31,797 nucleotides of DNA from Clostridiales bacterium (GTDB taxonomy: Bacteria > Bacillota > Clostridia > Christensenellales > CAG-138). The stretch lies in NCBI GenBank assembly GCA_004556165.1, contig SFIR01000018.1:1-31797 (forward strand). Direction: 5' to 3'. Position numbers and translations under genes: made by a program. Below, in pieces: positions 23,412-30,465 of the stretch. The notes below the pieces were generated by a model, which worked only from the letters and a program-made list of their open reading frames with translations, searched no databases and had not been told where the DNA came from. Numbering within the stretch: the first letter of the stretch is position 1; each line of letters opens with the position of its first letter.

Positions 23412-23748
23412 TTTTTCCCTCCCCGGGTTTTCTAAACCAAAATGCCTCAAATAGTGCGTCAGCGTTTTCTTTGGTCGGATTCTCTTCGTAGGCCGCAGAC
23501 GCCGGCCCGATGACCGATTTCAAGTGTTCCTCCCACTTGTCAGCCGTGAAAGAATATGCCTTGAATGCTAAATACAGATTCACAAGCCGCTCCTTTTCCT
23601 TGGCTGCTGCGTCCCGTTCTATAATGCCAATCCTGTGCGAGGCATACAGATAGCGTAATGCCTCATACATGCAAGCATCAACGAGCTCTAAATCGTTGGG
23701 CATCGGCTTGCCTTCAGCTGCCTGTCTTTCGTACTTTGTGAACTTCAT
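23392..23748 (-). CDS. Hypothetical helical phage protein (118 aa)
   Basis: The sequence (MKFTKYERQAAEGKPMPNDL, MYEALRYLYASHRIG, EKERLVNLYLAFKAYSFTAD, KWEEHLKSV, FEAFWFRKPGEGKNG) is largely helical. I know related proteins between replication and terminase genes of Clostridia phages, without known function. The ribosome binding site is remarkable: it sits in a run of ten G residues eight bases before the ATG. The end overlaps the ParB-methyltransferase start. Confidence 0.75.
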   Translation of the reverse strand: MKFTKYERQAAEGKPMPNDLELVDACMYEALRYLYASHRIGIIERDAAAKEKERLVNLYLAFKAYSFTADKWEEHLKSVIGPASAAYEENPTKENADALFEAFWFRKPGEGKNGNSKD

Positions 23749-23756
23749 AAATGATA

Positions 23757-23766
23757 CCCCCCCCCC
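23757..23766 (-). promoter_or_regulatory. G10 homopolymer within the Shine-Dalgarno region
   Basis: Ten consecutive G residues on the minus strand, preceded by AGA, form the only ribosome binding site of the 118-aa gene at spacing eight. A tract of this length slips easily during replication and would change spacing and strength. It is also a common place for sequencing length errors. Confidence 0.8.
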
Positions 23767-23812
23767 TCTGAAACGCTCCAGAATCGCCTGTGGCGCGTTT
23801 TTGTGTTTTAGG

Positions 23813-24031
23813 CTACAAACACCTTAGTGTTCGCTTTGAACGCTTCCTGGCGGCTCTCAGAGCGTCTGGGAGGCATTCTAAGCGTTGCCGTTCATACTCG
23901 GCGTATTCTGTGTCAAAAATCTCCTTCGCTATGTCGTCCGGAATATCCAGAAAGCCAGCCAGCAATTCAACACCGAATGACCTTGAGTGATTGTTTCTGA
24001 AAATCACCTCAAAAACTTCTTCCTTGTCCAT
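23813..24031 (-). CDS. Hypothetical small phage protein (72 aa)
   Basis: The product begins MDKEEVFEVIFRNNHSRSFG, has an acidic middle (DIPDDIAKEIFDTEYAEYER) and ends with a basic stretch (RAARKRSKRTLRCL). I do not recognise it. The ATG at 24031 shares its A with the stop of the primase-helicase (TAATG), with GAGGA 12 bases upstream; a TTG four codons earlier is less likely. Its basic end could contact DNA or the helicase. A short hairpin-forming intergenic stretch of 64 bases follows. Confidence 0.7.
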   Translation of the reverse strand: MDKEEVFEVIFRNNHSRSFGVELLAGFLDIPDDIAKEIFDTEYAEYERQRLECLPDALRAARKRSKRTLRCL

Positions 24032-25791
24032 TACAGTACCCAATCCTCGCTTTCTTTCTTCTCAGCAAAGCATCCGTATACAGTGGTTTCATTCGGAGAT
24101 ACGGAGATTCGCTTCGACTTGTCGCTATAATACAGTTTAATGGCATTGTCGCCCTTAAGCAGCTTGCCGTTAATACGGTTCTTGGTCAGCGATAGCAGGC
24201 TGTCGAAATCGTCTCCGTCGCTTGCTCGCTGATAGTTGAGGACGAATGACACCGCGTTCGTTATGTCCGACGAGCCGGATACCATGTCGTTGTCGAACTC
24301 CGCCGAATACTTCTTCGGGTGCGCAACCAACACTATTGCGACATCGTACCGCTGTGCCATCTTCTCAAGGTTCTTCACGAACTCCGACTGCTGCCGAAAG
24401 ATGTCGCTCTTTGGGTCTCCGTCCATTGCCGTCATCAGGTTATCGATGCATACAAGCTTGATATCGTATCGGCAGATTGCATTAGCCGTGACTTTCAGCA
24501 GCCCTTCATAGTCATCCGATGTAACGGCGGCATTGTCGAAGATGAATGCCTTGTCATAGTACCAAGCATTAATCTTGCTGACTGTCGACTTGGTCAAATA
24601 GTATTCGCTGTCGCCGTACCCGTTAATTGCGGTCTCAATGTTCGCGGATCCGGCAAGCTGCAAATCGAGCCAGCTTTTGAAGTGGTAGTTCGGAAGCTCG
24701 CCAGAATACACGAACGTTGCCATGTCCTGATTGAGGGCGTCAGCCACGAATTGCGACATCAGCGTTGACTTTCCTTCTCCACGCTTTCCGGTCAACAGCG
24801 TGACGTGTCCCATCAGCAATCCGCCGCATATTCTGTCAAGCGGTCTAATTCCGGTTCTTATCTTCGGGAGGTCACTCATATTCACGGCATCAACAGTTGC
24901 AAGCCGCTTGACGAATCTCACCTCTCGCAGCTGAGCCCCCTCAACTGCCTTGATTATAGCACACTTTCCGTATTTTTGCAATATATCATTCGCATCTTTT
25001 TCGCAAAGATAATCTTCTTGCCTTACGCATTTGACTTTCATCTGCAGACGCTTTTCAAGGGTTTCGATTAGCGTTATGCTTCCGTTCTCGTTGTCGCCGA
25101 ACACAACAACCTCTTCGAACTTGTTAATCCAGTCCCAACAATTCGCAAGCCATGTGAACCCCAATGCACCTGTCGGGACGCTTACAGCGTTTTTAATGCC
25201 GCACTCGGCAACACTGAGGCTGTCTATCTGCCCCTCCGTGATAACAAGCCGTGTGAAGTCTTCGCATTGTGCCATCCCGAACAATATCGGCATTGTATCG
25301 TGTTCGCACCATTCTTTCGCCTTGTCACGACCCTTCACGAAGTCCGTATTGCGGTATTTCACGAACCGGAGAATATTCTGCTCATCGTAGAACGGAAAAA
25401 CCAATATACGGTCATTGTCGTTGCGTGTCGTGATGTTGTAACGGCGTGTGGTTTCGGCTGAGATCCCCCTGCTTTCCAGATATGCGACCGCTGCCGGCTT
25501 GGATTCAACTCGCTTTTGCGGAAGCGTCCTGTACTTTGTTGGCTCTCCGTTCGACAGCCTATATCCGACATCTCGGGCCAACTCCACAAAGTGCCCATGG
25601 TAGTCACAGCTTGCCCGGAAACACTTGAATGCTCCCGTCTGCAGATTCACCGAAAACGTGTTCTTGTCGTGATTTTGCCCGCCTTGGCAGTGCGGACAAA
25701 GCGTGAAAAACAGCTCATCCCCTTTTGTGTGCGTGTCTGCGCCCACGAAGGCTGCCAATCCGTATACATCGTTTTGGCTGAATTCGTACAT
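24031..25791 (-). CDS. Primase-helicase, T7 gp4 / Twinkle type (586 aa)
   Basis: Zinc-finger cysteines are in CPHC (32-35) and CFRASC (57-62). A TOPRIM domain follows with ITEGQID (184-190) and GDNENG (232-237), then a RecA/DnaB-like helicase with Walker A GKRGEGKST (335-343), Walker B LVCIDN (446-451) and a sensor VAHPKK (489-494). All key residues of primer synthesis and unwinding are visible, so one protein may serve both roles at the phage fork. It lies directly behind the replisome organiser. No DNA polymerase is encoded, so host polymerase III would do the synthesis. Confidence 0.9.
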   Translation of the reverse strand: MYEFSQNDVYGLAAFVGADTHTKGDELFFTLCPHCQGGQNHDKNTFSVNLQTGAFKCFRASCDYHGHFVELARDVGYRLSNGEPTKYRTLPQKRVESKPAAVAYLESRGISAETTRRYNITTRNDNDRILVFPFYDEQNILRFVKYRNTDFVKGRDKAKEWCEHDTMPILFGMAQCEDFTRLVITEGQIDSLSVAECGIKNAVSVPTGALGFTWLANCWDWINKFEEVVVFGDNENGSITLIETLEKRLQMKVKCVRQEDYLCEKDANDILQKYGKCAIIKAVEGAQLREVRFVKRLATVDAVNMSDLPKIRTGIRPLDRICGGLLMGHVTLLTGKRGEGKSTLMSQFVADALNQDMATFVYSGELPNYHFKSWLDLQLAGSANIETAINGYGDSEYYLTKSTVSKINAWYYDKAFIFDNAAVTSDDYEGLLKVTANAICRYDIKLVCIDNLMTAMDGDPKSDIFRQQSEFVKNLEKMAQRYDVAIVLVAHPKKYSAEFDNDMVSGSSDITNAVSFVLNYQRASDGDDFDSLLSLTKNRINGKLLKGDNAIKLYYSDKSKRISVSPNETTVYGCFAEKKESEDWVL

Positions 25792-25799
25792 AGTACCTC

Positions 25800-26699
25800 C
25801 TAAAAGTCGTTTCCAGCTTTGGACAAGCCAAAGTCAATTATCGGATAGCCGGCAGCGTTTAACTCTCTGCCCTCTTCGTCGTAGCGTTTGGTCGGATCTC
25901 GTGGCGGCGGGGCAGGTGGCAAGTAATCTCTCCACGCCCCATTGAAGAACGTTGAGCCGTTCTTGATGAACTTATACTCTCTCTCGCTCTCCTCGCACTC
26001 CCTCCGATACGCTCGTATTGCTTTGGCTACTCTTTCAAACCCAATATCAAACATAGCGACTTTCTCATCCATCGTCACTTGTCCTTTTCCGACTTGCTTC
26101 GGGTACAGCTTCCAGAGTCTATCAAACAAGATATTTACTTGTTCGTAGTCAATATTAGTTTCTTGAGATTCATTGGTTATGAGTGATAGATTCGGATTCT
26201 GTTTCTTTTCGGATTCTATTTCGGATTCTATTTCGGATTCGGATTCTATTTCGGATTCGGATTCCGCGCGCGCGCGAGCCGCAACTCGCCGCACATCGCC
26301 GCAGCTTGCAGCATTTGGCGGCAATTGACCGCAACTTGCGGCAATATCATTTTGACAGTTTTCAAGCTCAAATGGAGGCTCCGGAAACTTGCTCTTGCGG
26401 TTGCGTAACCGTTGGTGCTCTGTCCAGTTAGGGAAAAACAAATAGTTTTTGCCGCCATGAGTGTAAGTCTTTATACAATCGTGCTCAACAAGCGACTTGA
26501 GACCGGCTTCTATATCATCTGGCGAGACTTCAGGACGCAACGCAAAAGCGTACCCCTTGATTATTAGGGGATTGGCATGAAACCGACCATAATCGTCAGC
26601 AAGTAAGATTAGAGCCGTCCATAGGGTATACTCAAAAAACGACAAAGAATTGATTTTGTCGCTTGTGAGGATGCTATCCTTAATAATACGATTTGGCAT
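25800..26699 (-). CDS. Replisome organiser / replication initiator (299 aa)
   Basis: The N-terminal domain (RIIKDSILTSDKINSLSFFE, YTLWTALILLADDYGRFHAN, AGLKSLVEHDCIKTYTHGGK) is the winged-helix domain of Firmicutes phage initiators. A linker of AASCG and ESEIES repeats (about residues 118-165) follows, then a C-terminal domain (FDRLWKLYPKQVGKGQ, ERVAKAIRAYRRE, FIKNGSTFFNGAWRDYL) seen in DnaD-like or helicase-loading proteins. GGAGG is seven bases upstream. The linker DNA carries ten-base repeats that may be the origin it binds, as in lambda O or lactococcal phage initiators. It is the first gene after the promoter and leader at 26700-26860. Confidence 0.85.
   Translation of the reverse strand: MPNRIIKDSILTSDKINSLSFFEYTLWTALILLADDYGRFHANPLIIKGYAFALRPEVSPDDIEAGLKSLVEHDCIKTYTHGGKNYLFFPNWTEHQRLRNRKSKFPEPPFELENCQNDIAASCGQLPPNAASCGDVRRVAARARAESESEIESESEIESEIESEKKQNPNLSLITNESQETNIDYEQVNILFDRLWKLYPKQVGKGQVTMDEKVAMFDIGFERVAKAIRAYRRECEESEREYKFIKNGSTFFNGAWRDYLPPAPPPRDPTKRYDEEGRELNAAGYPIIDFGLSKAGNDF
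26190..26263. repeat. GGATTC / TATTTC repeat encoding an ESEIES linker
   Basis: On the plus strand TTCGGATTC and TATTTCGGATTC alternate through this stretch, giving alternating Glu/Ser/Ile residues on the minus strand. It adjoins (CG)6 at 26265-26276 and the ten-base repeats. The tract is somewhat AT-rich and could act as the unwinding part of an origin, or simply encode a flexible acidic linker. Confidence 0.75.
26281..26347. repeat. Seven phased 10-bp repeats inside the replisome organiser gene (candidate origin)
   Basis: Plus-strand blocks of exactly ten bases each begin with GCA: GCAACTCGCC, GCACATCGCC, GCAGCTTGCA, GCATTTGGCG, GCAATTGACC, GCAACTTGCG and GCAATAT. The period is one helical turn and is not a multiple of three, so it is not forced by protein coding. 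Iterons within initiator genes are the known origin type of lambda and several Firmicutes phages. Confidence 0.65.
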
Positions 26700-26727
26700 A
26701 TATACCTCCGTTTTGGGTAAAAATTTT

Positions 26728-26766
26728 GCCTGTACTACTCAGAGTGGCGGCTCTGGTAATACAGGC
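26728..26766 (-). promoter_or_regulatory. Structured leader hairpin before the replisome organiser
   Basis: GCCTGTA (26728-26734) pairs with TACAGGC (26760-26766). Inside it CAGAG (26740-26744) pairs with CTCTG (26751-26755) around a six-base loop. It lies about 30-70 bases upstream of the start codon, downstream of the promoter at 26830-26858. It may be an attenuator, an operator or a translational control element; no known riboswitch class is recognised. Confidence 0.55.
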
Positions 26767-26829
26767 GGTTCGGTTGTTATTGAATTGGTAGCTGCTGCTG
26801 ACCGCCATCAACAACAACCTTACGATAAG

Positions 26830-26858
26830 ATCATAGCATATAATCAATCATTTGTAAA
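26830..26858 (-). promoter_or_regulatory. Sigma-A-like promoter for the replication operon
   Basis: On the minus strand TTTACA (26858-26853) is followed after exactly 17 bp by TATGAT (26835-26830). The expected leader is about 125 nt and includes the hairpin at 26728-26766. Confidence 0.7.
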
Positions 26859-26879
26859 GTGTTTTTCTAAATATATAGT

Positions 26880-26915
26880 GGCTTCCGGGAAAAAACAGGG
26901 AAAAACCCGGAAGCC
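26880..26915 (-). terminator. 10-bp-stem hairpin between two tandem promoters
   Basis: GGCTTCCGGG and CCCGGAAGCC are perfect inverted repeats with a 16-base A-rich (plus strand) or T-rich (minus strand) loop. On the minus strand ACTATATATTT follows rather than a T run, so termination would be weak. It lies downstream of the promoter at 26962-26990 and upstream of that at 26830-26858. Attenuation or a short RNA are possible roles. Confidence 0.5.
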
Positions 26916-26961
26916 CATCAAAAAGGAGAAACATGATGCAATCGGTTCACGTTGCAATATT

Positions 26962-26990
26962 ATAATAGCACAACACGGATTAAAAGTCAA
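26962..26990 (-). promoter_or_regulatory. Sigma-A promoter with extended -10, upstream of the replication leader
   Basis: On the minus strand TTGACT (26990-26985) is followed after 17 bp by TATTAT (26967-26962), preceded by TGC (extended -10). The -35 includes the stop codon of the ThyX-like gene. Transcripts would start near 26955 and run into the 10-bp-stem hairpin. Confidence 0.75.
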
Positions 26991-27514
26991 CCCCTTTTTT
27001 CGAAATTTCTTCCGCACGGTTGAATCTCATAGCATCTCCCGCCCTGCCATTCGCAAGCAGGTTTCAAAAGTCCTTCAAATTCGGGACATTTTTCGATTAC
27101 CAAATTGCATATCTCAGCAACTACCGCTCTCGTCTCCGGAGACGCTTTCAAGCAAAGCCGTTTTGCAGCGATGGTCATAAGCTCTTCGGCATTCATGTAC
27201 CATATCATGTTTACCGGCGTGTCCTGCGGAGCCTTGTTACGGTCATAATCCGTTTGCCGGTCATTGCGTTGAGTTTTAACGAACGGCTGAGCGTGTACAT
27301 GGCGACACAGATGTACGCTAACCCAACTCGGAATGTCCTTAAGCAAAAAGGCAAAGTTCAGTACTCTTATAGGGCTGTGCTTTGCTTGCAGGATGGCTTT
27401 CTTCCACTGTTCGTCAGGAGTCTGCTTCGGGCTTAGTCCTACCGTTACCAACGCGCACTGTTTGCACAGTGCCCAATCATCTTCAGACGGATATTTAATC
27501 AGGGTAACGTTCAT
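26987..27514 (-). CDS. Divergent ThyX-like (FAD-dependent thymidylate synthase family) protein (175 aa)
   Basis: The layout follows ThyX: SPIRVLNFAFLLKDIPSWVS (47-66), HLCRHVHAQPFVKTQRNDR (68-86), then NAEEL (108-112) and KRLCLKASPETRAVVAEI (118-135). The classic RHRxxS motif is changed to RHVHAQPF with a following TQRND, so substrate or activity may differ. ThyX normally methylates dUMP to dTMP using folate and FAD. A Cys-rich end (residues 154-167) is extra. The start at 27514 fits the family's usual MNVTLIKYPSEDDW beginning but lacks a strong ribosome binding site, so it is probably coupled to the overlapping dNTP hydrolase gene. Confidence 0.75.
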   Translation of the reverse strand: MNVTLIKYPSEDDWALCKQCALVTVGLSPKQTPDEQWKKAILQAKHSPIRVLNFAFLLKDIPSWVSVHLCRHVHAQPFVKTQRNDRQTDYDRNKAPQDTPVNMIWYMNAEELMTIAAKRLCLKASPETRAVVAEICNLVIEKCPEFEGLLKPACEWQGGRCYEIQPCGRNFEKRG

Positions 27515-27887
27515 CTTCATAGTCTGTGTTGCGTTCATAGTCATACGTCTTGCGTCCCTTGCGTGAAGGCAGATCTATCAGTTCGGGGCGCGTTGCCTCC
27601 ATTAGCATAGCTCCGAGAACATTAAAAGCTGCTGCCGCAAGGTGGTCTTCGTCGTCCATTCCGCATTGGTACTTAGCTAAGTGCCTACACGCCGAATCGA
27701 TGAAACTCGATACAGGTATGCCCTTCTGGTAGTTCCACCTGCCGTATTTCTTTGCGCCTTCTTCATAGTGTCGTGAAAGTCTTAGTATCGCTTCCCACGG
27801 CAACGAAGCCATATCTCCCTTGCCGCTTTGCATGTCGCGCGTTGCACCTGTCGCAAACTCGGTGCGCTCGCCGCTGTCCTTAATCAT
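27495..27887 (-). CDS. DUF5664 dATP/dGTP diphosphohydrolase-like protein (130 aa)
   Basis: The segments FATGATRDMQSGKGDMASLP, LRLSRHYEEGAKKYGRWNYQ, DSACRHLAKYQCGMDDEDHL and AAAAFNVLGAM match DUF5664, an all-alpha MazG-like family related to MazZ of cyanophage S-2L. The helices carry Glu/Asp/His typical of metal-dependent dNTP pyrophosphohydrolases. It may adjust the dNTP pool during replication, together with the ThyX-like protein. No PurZ is encoded, so this is not evidence for a diaminopurine genome. It overlaps the ERCC4 gene's end by eight bases. Confidence 0.8.
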   Translation of the reverse strand: MIKDSGERTEFATGATRDMQSGKGDMASLPWEAILRLSRHYEEGAKKYGRWNYQKGIPVSSFIDSACRHLAKYQCGMDDEDHLAAAAFNVLGAMLMEATRPELIDLPSRKGRKTYDYERNTDYEDERYPD

Positions 27888-28404
27888 TTGAATATTCCTC
27901 CGTTAATAGTCTTATTATTTCTTCGCCTACATTTTCACGCTTGCAGAACAGCCATGTTATGCCATACCGCAGGGTCATTGTTACCATGGCTTTCTGAAGC
28001 CTATCTGAAGCACACGGAGGTGCTTTGCCTTGCTTTGCGGTTAGCATTTTCCCCTTGCGCTGCATGGCCTTAACCATAAACCAACGTTCTCGGCGCGGGT
28101 TCTTCCAGCTGCGTACTTCGTCAATCGACGTTATATCTGGATCTGTCACTAATATTATGAGCCTTATTCCAGCCTCCCGAGCAAGTCGTGCTTCGTTTGC
28201 AAAGCGTTCGTGGTCTGTTATAACGTTGGAATAGACCTCCTGCATATCCTGCTTGGTGTCGATAACAACGTCGCCTTTTCCGAATACCTGATAGTCGCCG
28301 CATAGCATGCCGAAGCGCCGGACGGTGTGTCCTAACGCTTCGAGCTGCTTGCGAATATCGGCGTTCTTGTTTGGCTTTTGCCGAGTATCTTCCTGGATAA
28401 TCAT
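27880..28404 (-). CDS. ERCC4-type (XPF/Mus81-like) nuclease (174 aa)
   Basis: IIQEDTRQK opens the domain, GDYQVFGKGDVVIDTKQDMQ (36-55) carries the metal-binding acidic residues and the catalytic Lys51, and DHERFANEARLAREAGIRLI (64-83) follows. This matches the GDxxxERK-like core of ERCC4 nucleases, which cut branched or flap DNA. Stand-alone ERCC4 domains are common beside RecT and SSB in Firmicutes phages. It likely processes recombination intermediates. The ATG is two bases after the SSB stop, without a clear ribosome binding site of its own. Confidence 0.85.
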   Translation of the reverse strand: MIIQEDTRQKPNKNADIRKQLEALGHTVRRFGMLCGDYQVFGKGDVVIDTKQDMQEVYSNVITDHERFANEARLAREAGIRLIILVTDPDITSIDEVRSWKNPRRERWFMVKAMQRKGKMLTAKQGKAPPCASDRLQKAMVTMTLRYGITWLFCKRENVGEEIIRLLTEEYSND

Positions 28405-28405
28405 T

Positions 28406-28855
28406 TTAGAACGGCAAGTTATCCTCGTTTATTGAAAGCTCCTCCATGCCAGAAAAACTTTCTTTCGGCTTACCGAGGTCTCCGGGGACTGTTTCCAGGG
28501 TCAAGCTTCCGCTAACATATCCGTTGGCTTCCGGCTCCTTAGCACTGCCGCAAAAATCCACAGAATTGACATTGACTTTCCATGCAATGCGGTTGTTTCC
28601 GTCGTTGTCGGTGTATTTGTTGCTATGCATTTCACCACTGATTACTATTTCTTTGCCCTTTTTGAAATACTTGCAAATCATTTCAGCGGTGTTGCGCCAT
28701 GCGATGCAGGTGAAAAAGTCCGTTGGCTTATCCTCGCCCTTCTTGGCAAAGCCGTCAACCGCAACGGTGAAGTTGCAATATGGTATTCCTCCAGAAGTCG
28801 ATTTGAGTTCAGGGTCGGCAGTAAGCCTGCCGTGCAAAAATATAGCATTAAGCAT
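28406..28855 (-). CDS. ssb: Single-stranded DNA-binding protein (149 aa)
   Basis: The N terminus has the OB-fold signature of SSB (MLNAIFLHGRLTADPELKST, CNFTVAVDGF, DFFTCIAWRNTAEMICKYFK, KGKEIVISGEMHSNKYTDND). The tail is acidic and ends SINEDNLPF, equivalent to the DDDLPF tip that recruits replication and repair partners. It coats ssDNA during replication and recombination. GGAG lies seven bases upstream, inside the end of recT, with which it overlaps by eight bases. Confidence 0.95.
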   Translation of the reverse strand: MLNAIFLHGRLTADPELKSTSGGIPYCNFTVAVDGFAKKGEDKPTDFFTCIAWRNTAEMICKYFKKGKEIVISGEMHSNKYTDNDGNNRIAWKVNVNSVDFCGSAKEPEANGYVSGSLTLETVPGDLGKPKESFSGMEELSINEDNLPF

Positions 28856-29486
28856 TGGTATTCTCCTCCTTCAACGCTGCTGTTAGTGTGGATGTTCGTG
28901 TTGCGCTTCTGTTAGCCTCGGTGTCGTATATTTCATCTGCAAGCTGCACCCCCATCAGAGCCTCAGGGCAATGTACTCTTGCAAAGAAAGCACTCGCCCG
29001 ATACGCAAGCATAAGCTCCGGCATATTTCGCCATTTGGTATTGGCTGTCCAGCCCTCGGCTTTTGCCATTGCGATTGTGACCTCAACACCGTTAACCTGT
29101 ACTCCATCTGAAATGCGTGTTGCCGTCACATAGCAACCTCTGTTATCAGTGCCTTTCTCGCCTGTGTAAACATGCTTTACTTGCGTGAATTTTCCGCAAG
29201 AGTTAATGAACATCGTACATGCTTGACCTGCCCATGCAGGCTTGCCCTTGACAACATACATGTTCTGCATTACGACGAGTGGCGAAACGCCCATTCGCGT
29301 TGCCATTTCGAGGGCAACAAAACAGTCTTGCGGCTTTCCTTGATATGTCGCCGGAATAATGCTGGTCTGCGAAAGCATGTTTGCAGCTCGCAGAAGCTGG
29401 TCAAACTGCTTCTTATCTGTCCATACCGTAACTGGCGCAAGCTCAGGCTGCGGTGAAGCCACTAATTCTTGAATCTCGTTCTCCAT
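28848..29486 (-). CDS. recT: RecT-family single-strand annealing protein (212 aa)
   Basis: The segments FDQLLRAANMLSQTSIIPAT, DCFVALEMATRMGVSPLVVM, GKPAWAGQACTMFIN and MLAYRASAFFARVHCPEALM followed by GVQLADEI are the RecT pattern in Firmicutes phages. It anneals complementary single strands made by the neighbouring PD-(D/E)XK exonuclease. GAGGAG lies upstream and the gene begins four bases after the nuclease stop. With the nuclease and SSB it forms a complete recombination module. Confidence 0.9.
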   Translation of the reverse strand: MENEIQELVASPQPELAPVTVWTDKKQFDQLLRAANMLSQTSIIPATYQGKPQDCFVALEMATRMGVSPLVVMQNMYVVKGKPAWAGQACTMFINSCGKFTQVKHVYTGEKGTDNRGCYVTATRISDGVQVNGVEVTIAMAKAEGWTANTKWRNMPELMLAYRASAFFARVHCPEALMGVQLADEIYDTEANRSATRTSTLTAALKEENTNA

Positions 29487-29489
29487 GTC

Positions 29490-30293
29490 TTACTCCTCTC
29501 CGGCTGCCCAGCCCGGAAGGGTCAAGCCGTTTATTTCGTTGTTCGGTCCGGTGTAGCCATACCAGTTGCCGCTCACCTTGCAATCGTGGTATTGCGTGAT
29601 GTACTGCCTATACAAGTCCTGCCCACGCTGCACGAATAGTTCATCTGCTTGAAGAATATTCACAGCATATGGAGCTTGCTTTTCTACAGCGATAAACACG
29701 AACATCAGCTTTTCCATTGGTATCCCTAACGCCTTGTGCACGCCCTCGAGATACATACCTGCTTGAAAGTGATAGCCGTATTTCATTGCCGACCGCATAA
29801 ACGATGCATTAGATGCGTTATCAGTAGTTTTGATATCGACTACAATATAGGTATCGTCGAGTTTCGCAAGGCAATCAATCCTGCACTTACACTCTTCGCC
29901 TGTAGCTTCGTCCGTCCAAAATAGCGGTTTCTCATGCTCCCCTTGCAGTAGCCGGCGCGATAGCGGATTTCTATTTATGGCGTTTGCCATCTCTTTGGCT
30001 ACGGAAGCCTCATATTCTGTCATTATTGTTTTGTCAACGTTTTCAGCAACAAAGGCTTCAAACGCCTGTTTTCCGCTCTTGGTGCGCCTATCTACATTAG
30101 GGACTATGCAGAACTCATCCCACAGCGTATCCGGTTCAAGCACGAGCTTGTGCAAGAAGGAGCCAAGCGCAAGTGTGGGTGTTTGCGGTTGCGGATTTTC
30201 TTGAAAATACTTGAATTTTTCTGGGGTTTCTGACATCTTAAATAATTCTGACCTGCTAATTGCAGGATGCCTCCTATATTCTTTTTCAGTCAT
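29490..30293 (-). CDS. RecE-like PD-(D/E)XK exonuclease (267 aa)
   Basis: The active site is visible: Glu122 in HEKPLFW, Asp140 in CRIDCLAK, VVDIKTTD with Asp153 and Lys155, and QAGMY (177-181). This is the PDDEXK-like domain of the RecE/exodeoxyribonuclease VIII group (DUF3799 type), about 270 residues as usual for stand-alone forms. It should chew 5' ends of dsDNA to expose 3' strands for RecT. The start lies in the end of the ribbon-helix-helix gene with AGAGAG upstream. Confidence 0.85.
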   Translation of the reverse strand: MTEKEYRRHPAISRSELFKMSETPEKFKYFQENPQPQTPTLALGSFLHKLVLEPDTLWDEFCIVPNVDRRTKSGKQAFEAFVAENVDKTIMTEYEASVAKEMANAINRNPLSRRLLQGEHEKPLFWTDEATGEECKCRIDCLAKLDDTYIVVDIKTTDNASNASFMRSAMKYGYHFQAGMYLEGVHKALGIPMEKLMFVFIAVEKQAPYAVNILQADELFVQRGQDLYRQYITQYHDCKVSGNWYGYTGPNNEINGLTLPGWAAGEE

Positions 30294-30465
30294 TCTCTCT
30301 TTCCACCTTCCTGATTACAGACATCAAAACCTGTCTGCAATAACTCGAATTCGACAGCCCATTCTTGAATGCCATTTCTCCAAGCTTCTCGTATTCTGCT
30401 TTAGTCAGGCAGACCATAATCTTGTGATTTCTGGGTTCTCTTACGAATGATACGCCTCTTTTCAT
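30286..30465 (-). CDS. Ribbon-helix-helix-like small DNA-binding protein (59 aa)
   Basis: The product begins MKRGVSFVREPRNHKIMVCL, then TKAEYEKLGEMAFKNGLSNS and SYCRQVLMSVIRKVEREND. A beta strand (HKIMVCLTK) followed by two helices with S-x-Y-CRQ is the pattern of ribbon-helix-helix/MobC-like regulators. The start overlaps the upstream stop as ATGA behind GGAGG, and the end overlaps the nuclease start by eight bases. It may repress the recombination genes. It is the only clear small DNA-binding regulator in the early region. Confidence 0.75.
   Translation of the reverse strand: MKRGVSFVREPRNHKIMVCLTKAEYEKLGEMAFKNGLSNSSYCRQVLMSVIRKVEREND

Noticed and set aside
26690..26818. A 42-codon minus-strand leader frame upstream of the replisome organiser
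   Set aside because: It would start only a few bases after the predicted transcription start, has no ribosome binding site and overlaps the initiator start; the hairpin there explains the sequence better.
26933..26965. Plus-strand AAAGGAG plus ATG ATG start
   Set aside because: The frame has only ten codons, no plus-strand promoter was found nearby, and no other plus-strand gene is supported in the genome.
26650..27180. A plus-strand open frame with Gly/Ser-rich and Gln-rich stretches
   Set aside because: It crosses two minus-strand genes and their promoters, lacks a start signal, and its unusual composition comes from the hairpin and repeat DNA.
26987..27887. A diaminopurine (Z) genome suggested by the MazZ-related protein
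   Set aside because: No PurZ, DatZ or dedicated DNA polymerase is present, and DUF5664 proteins are common in phages with ordinary bases.
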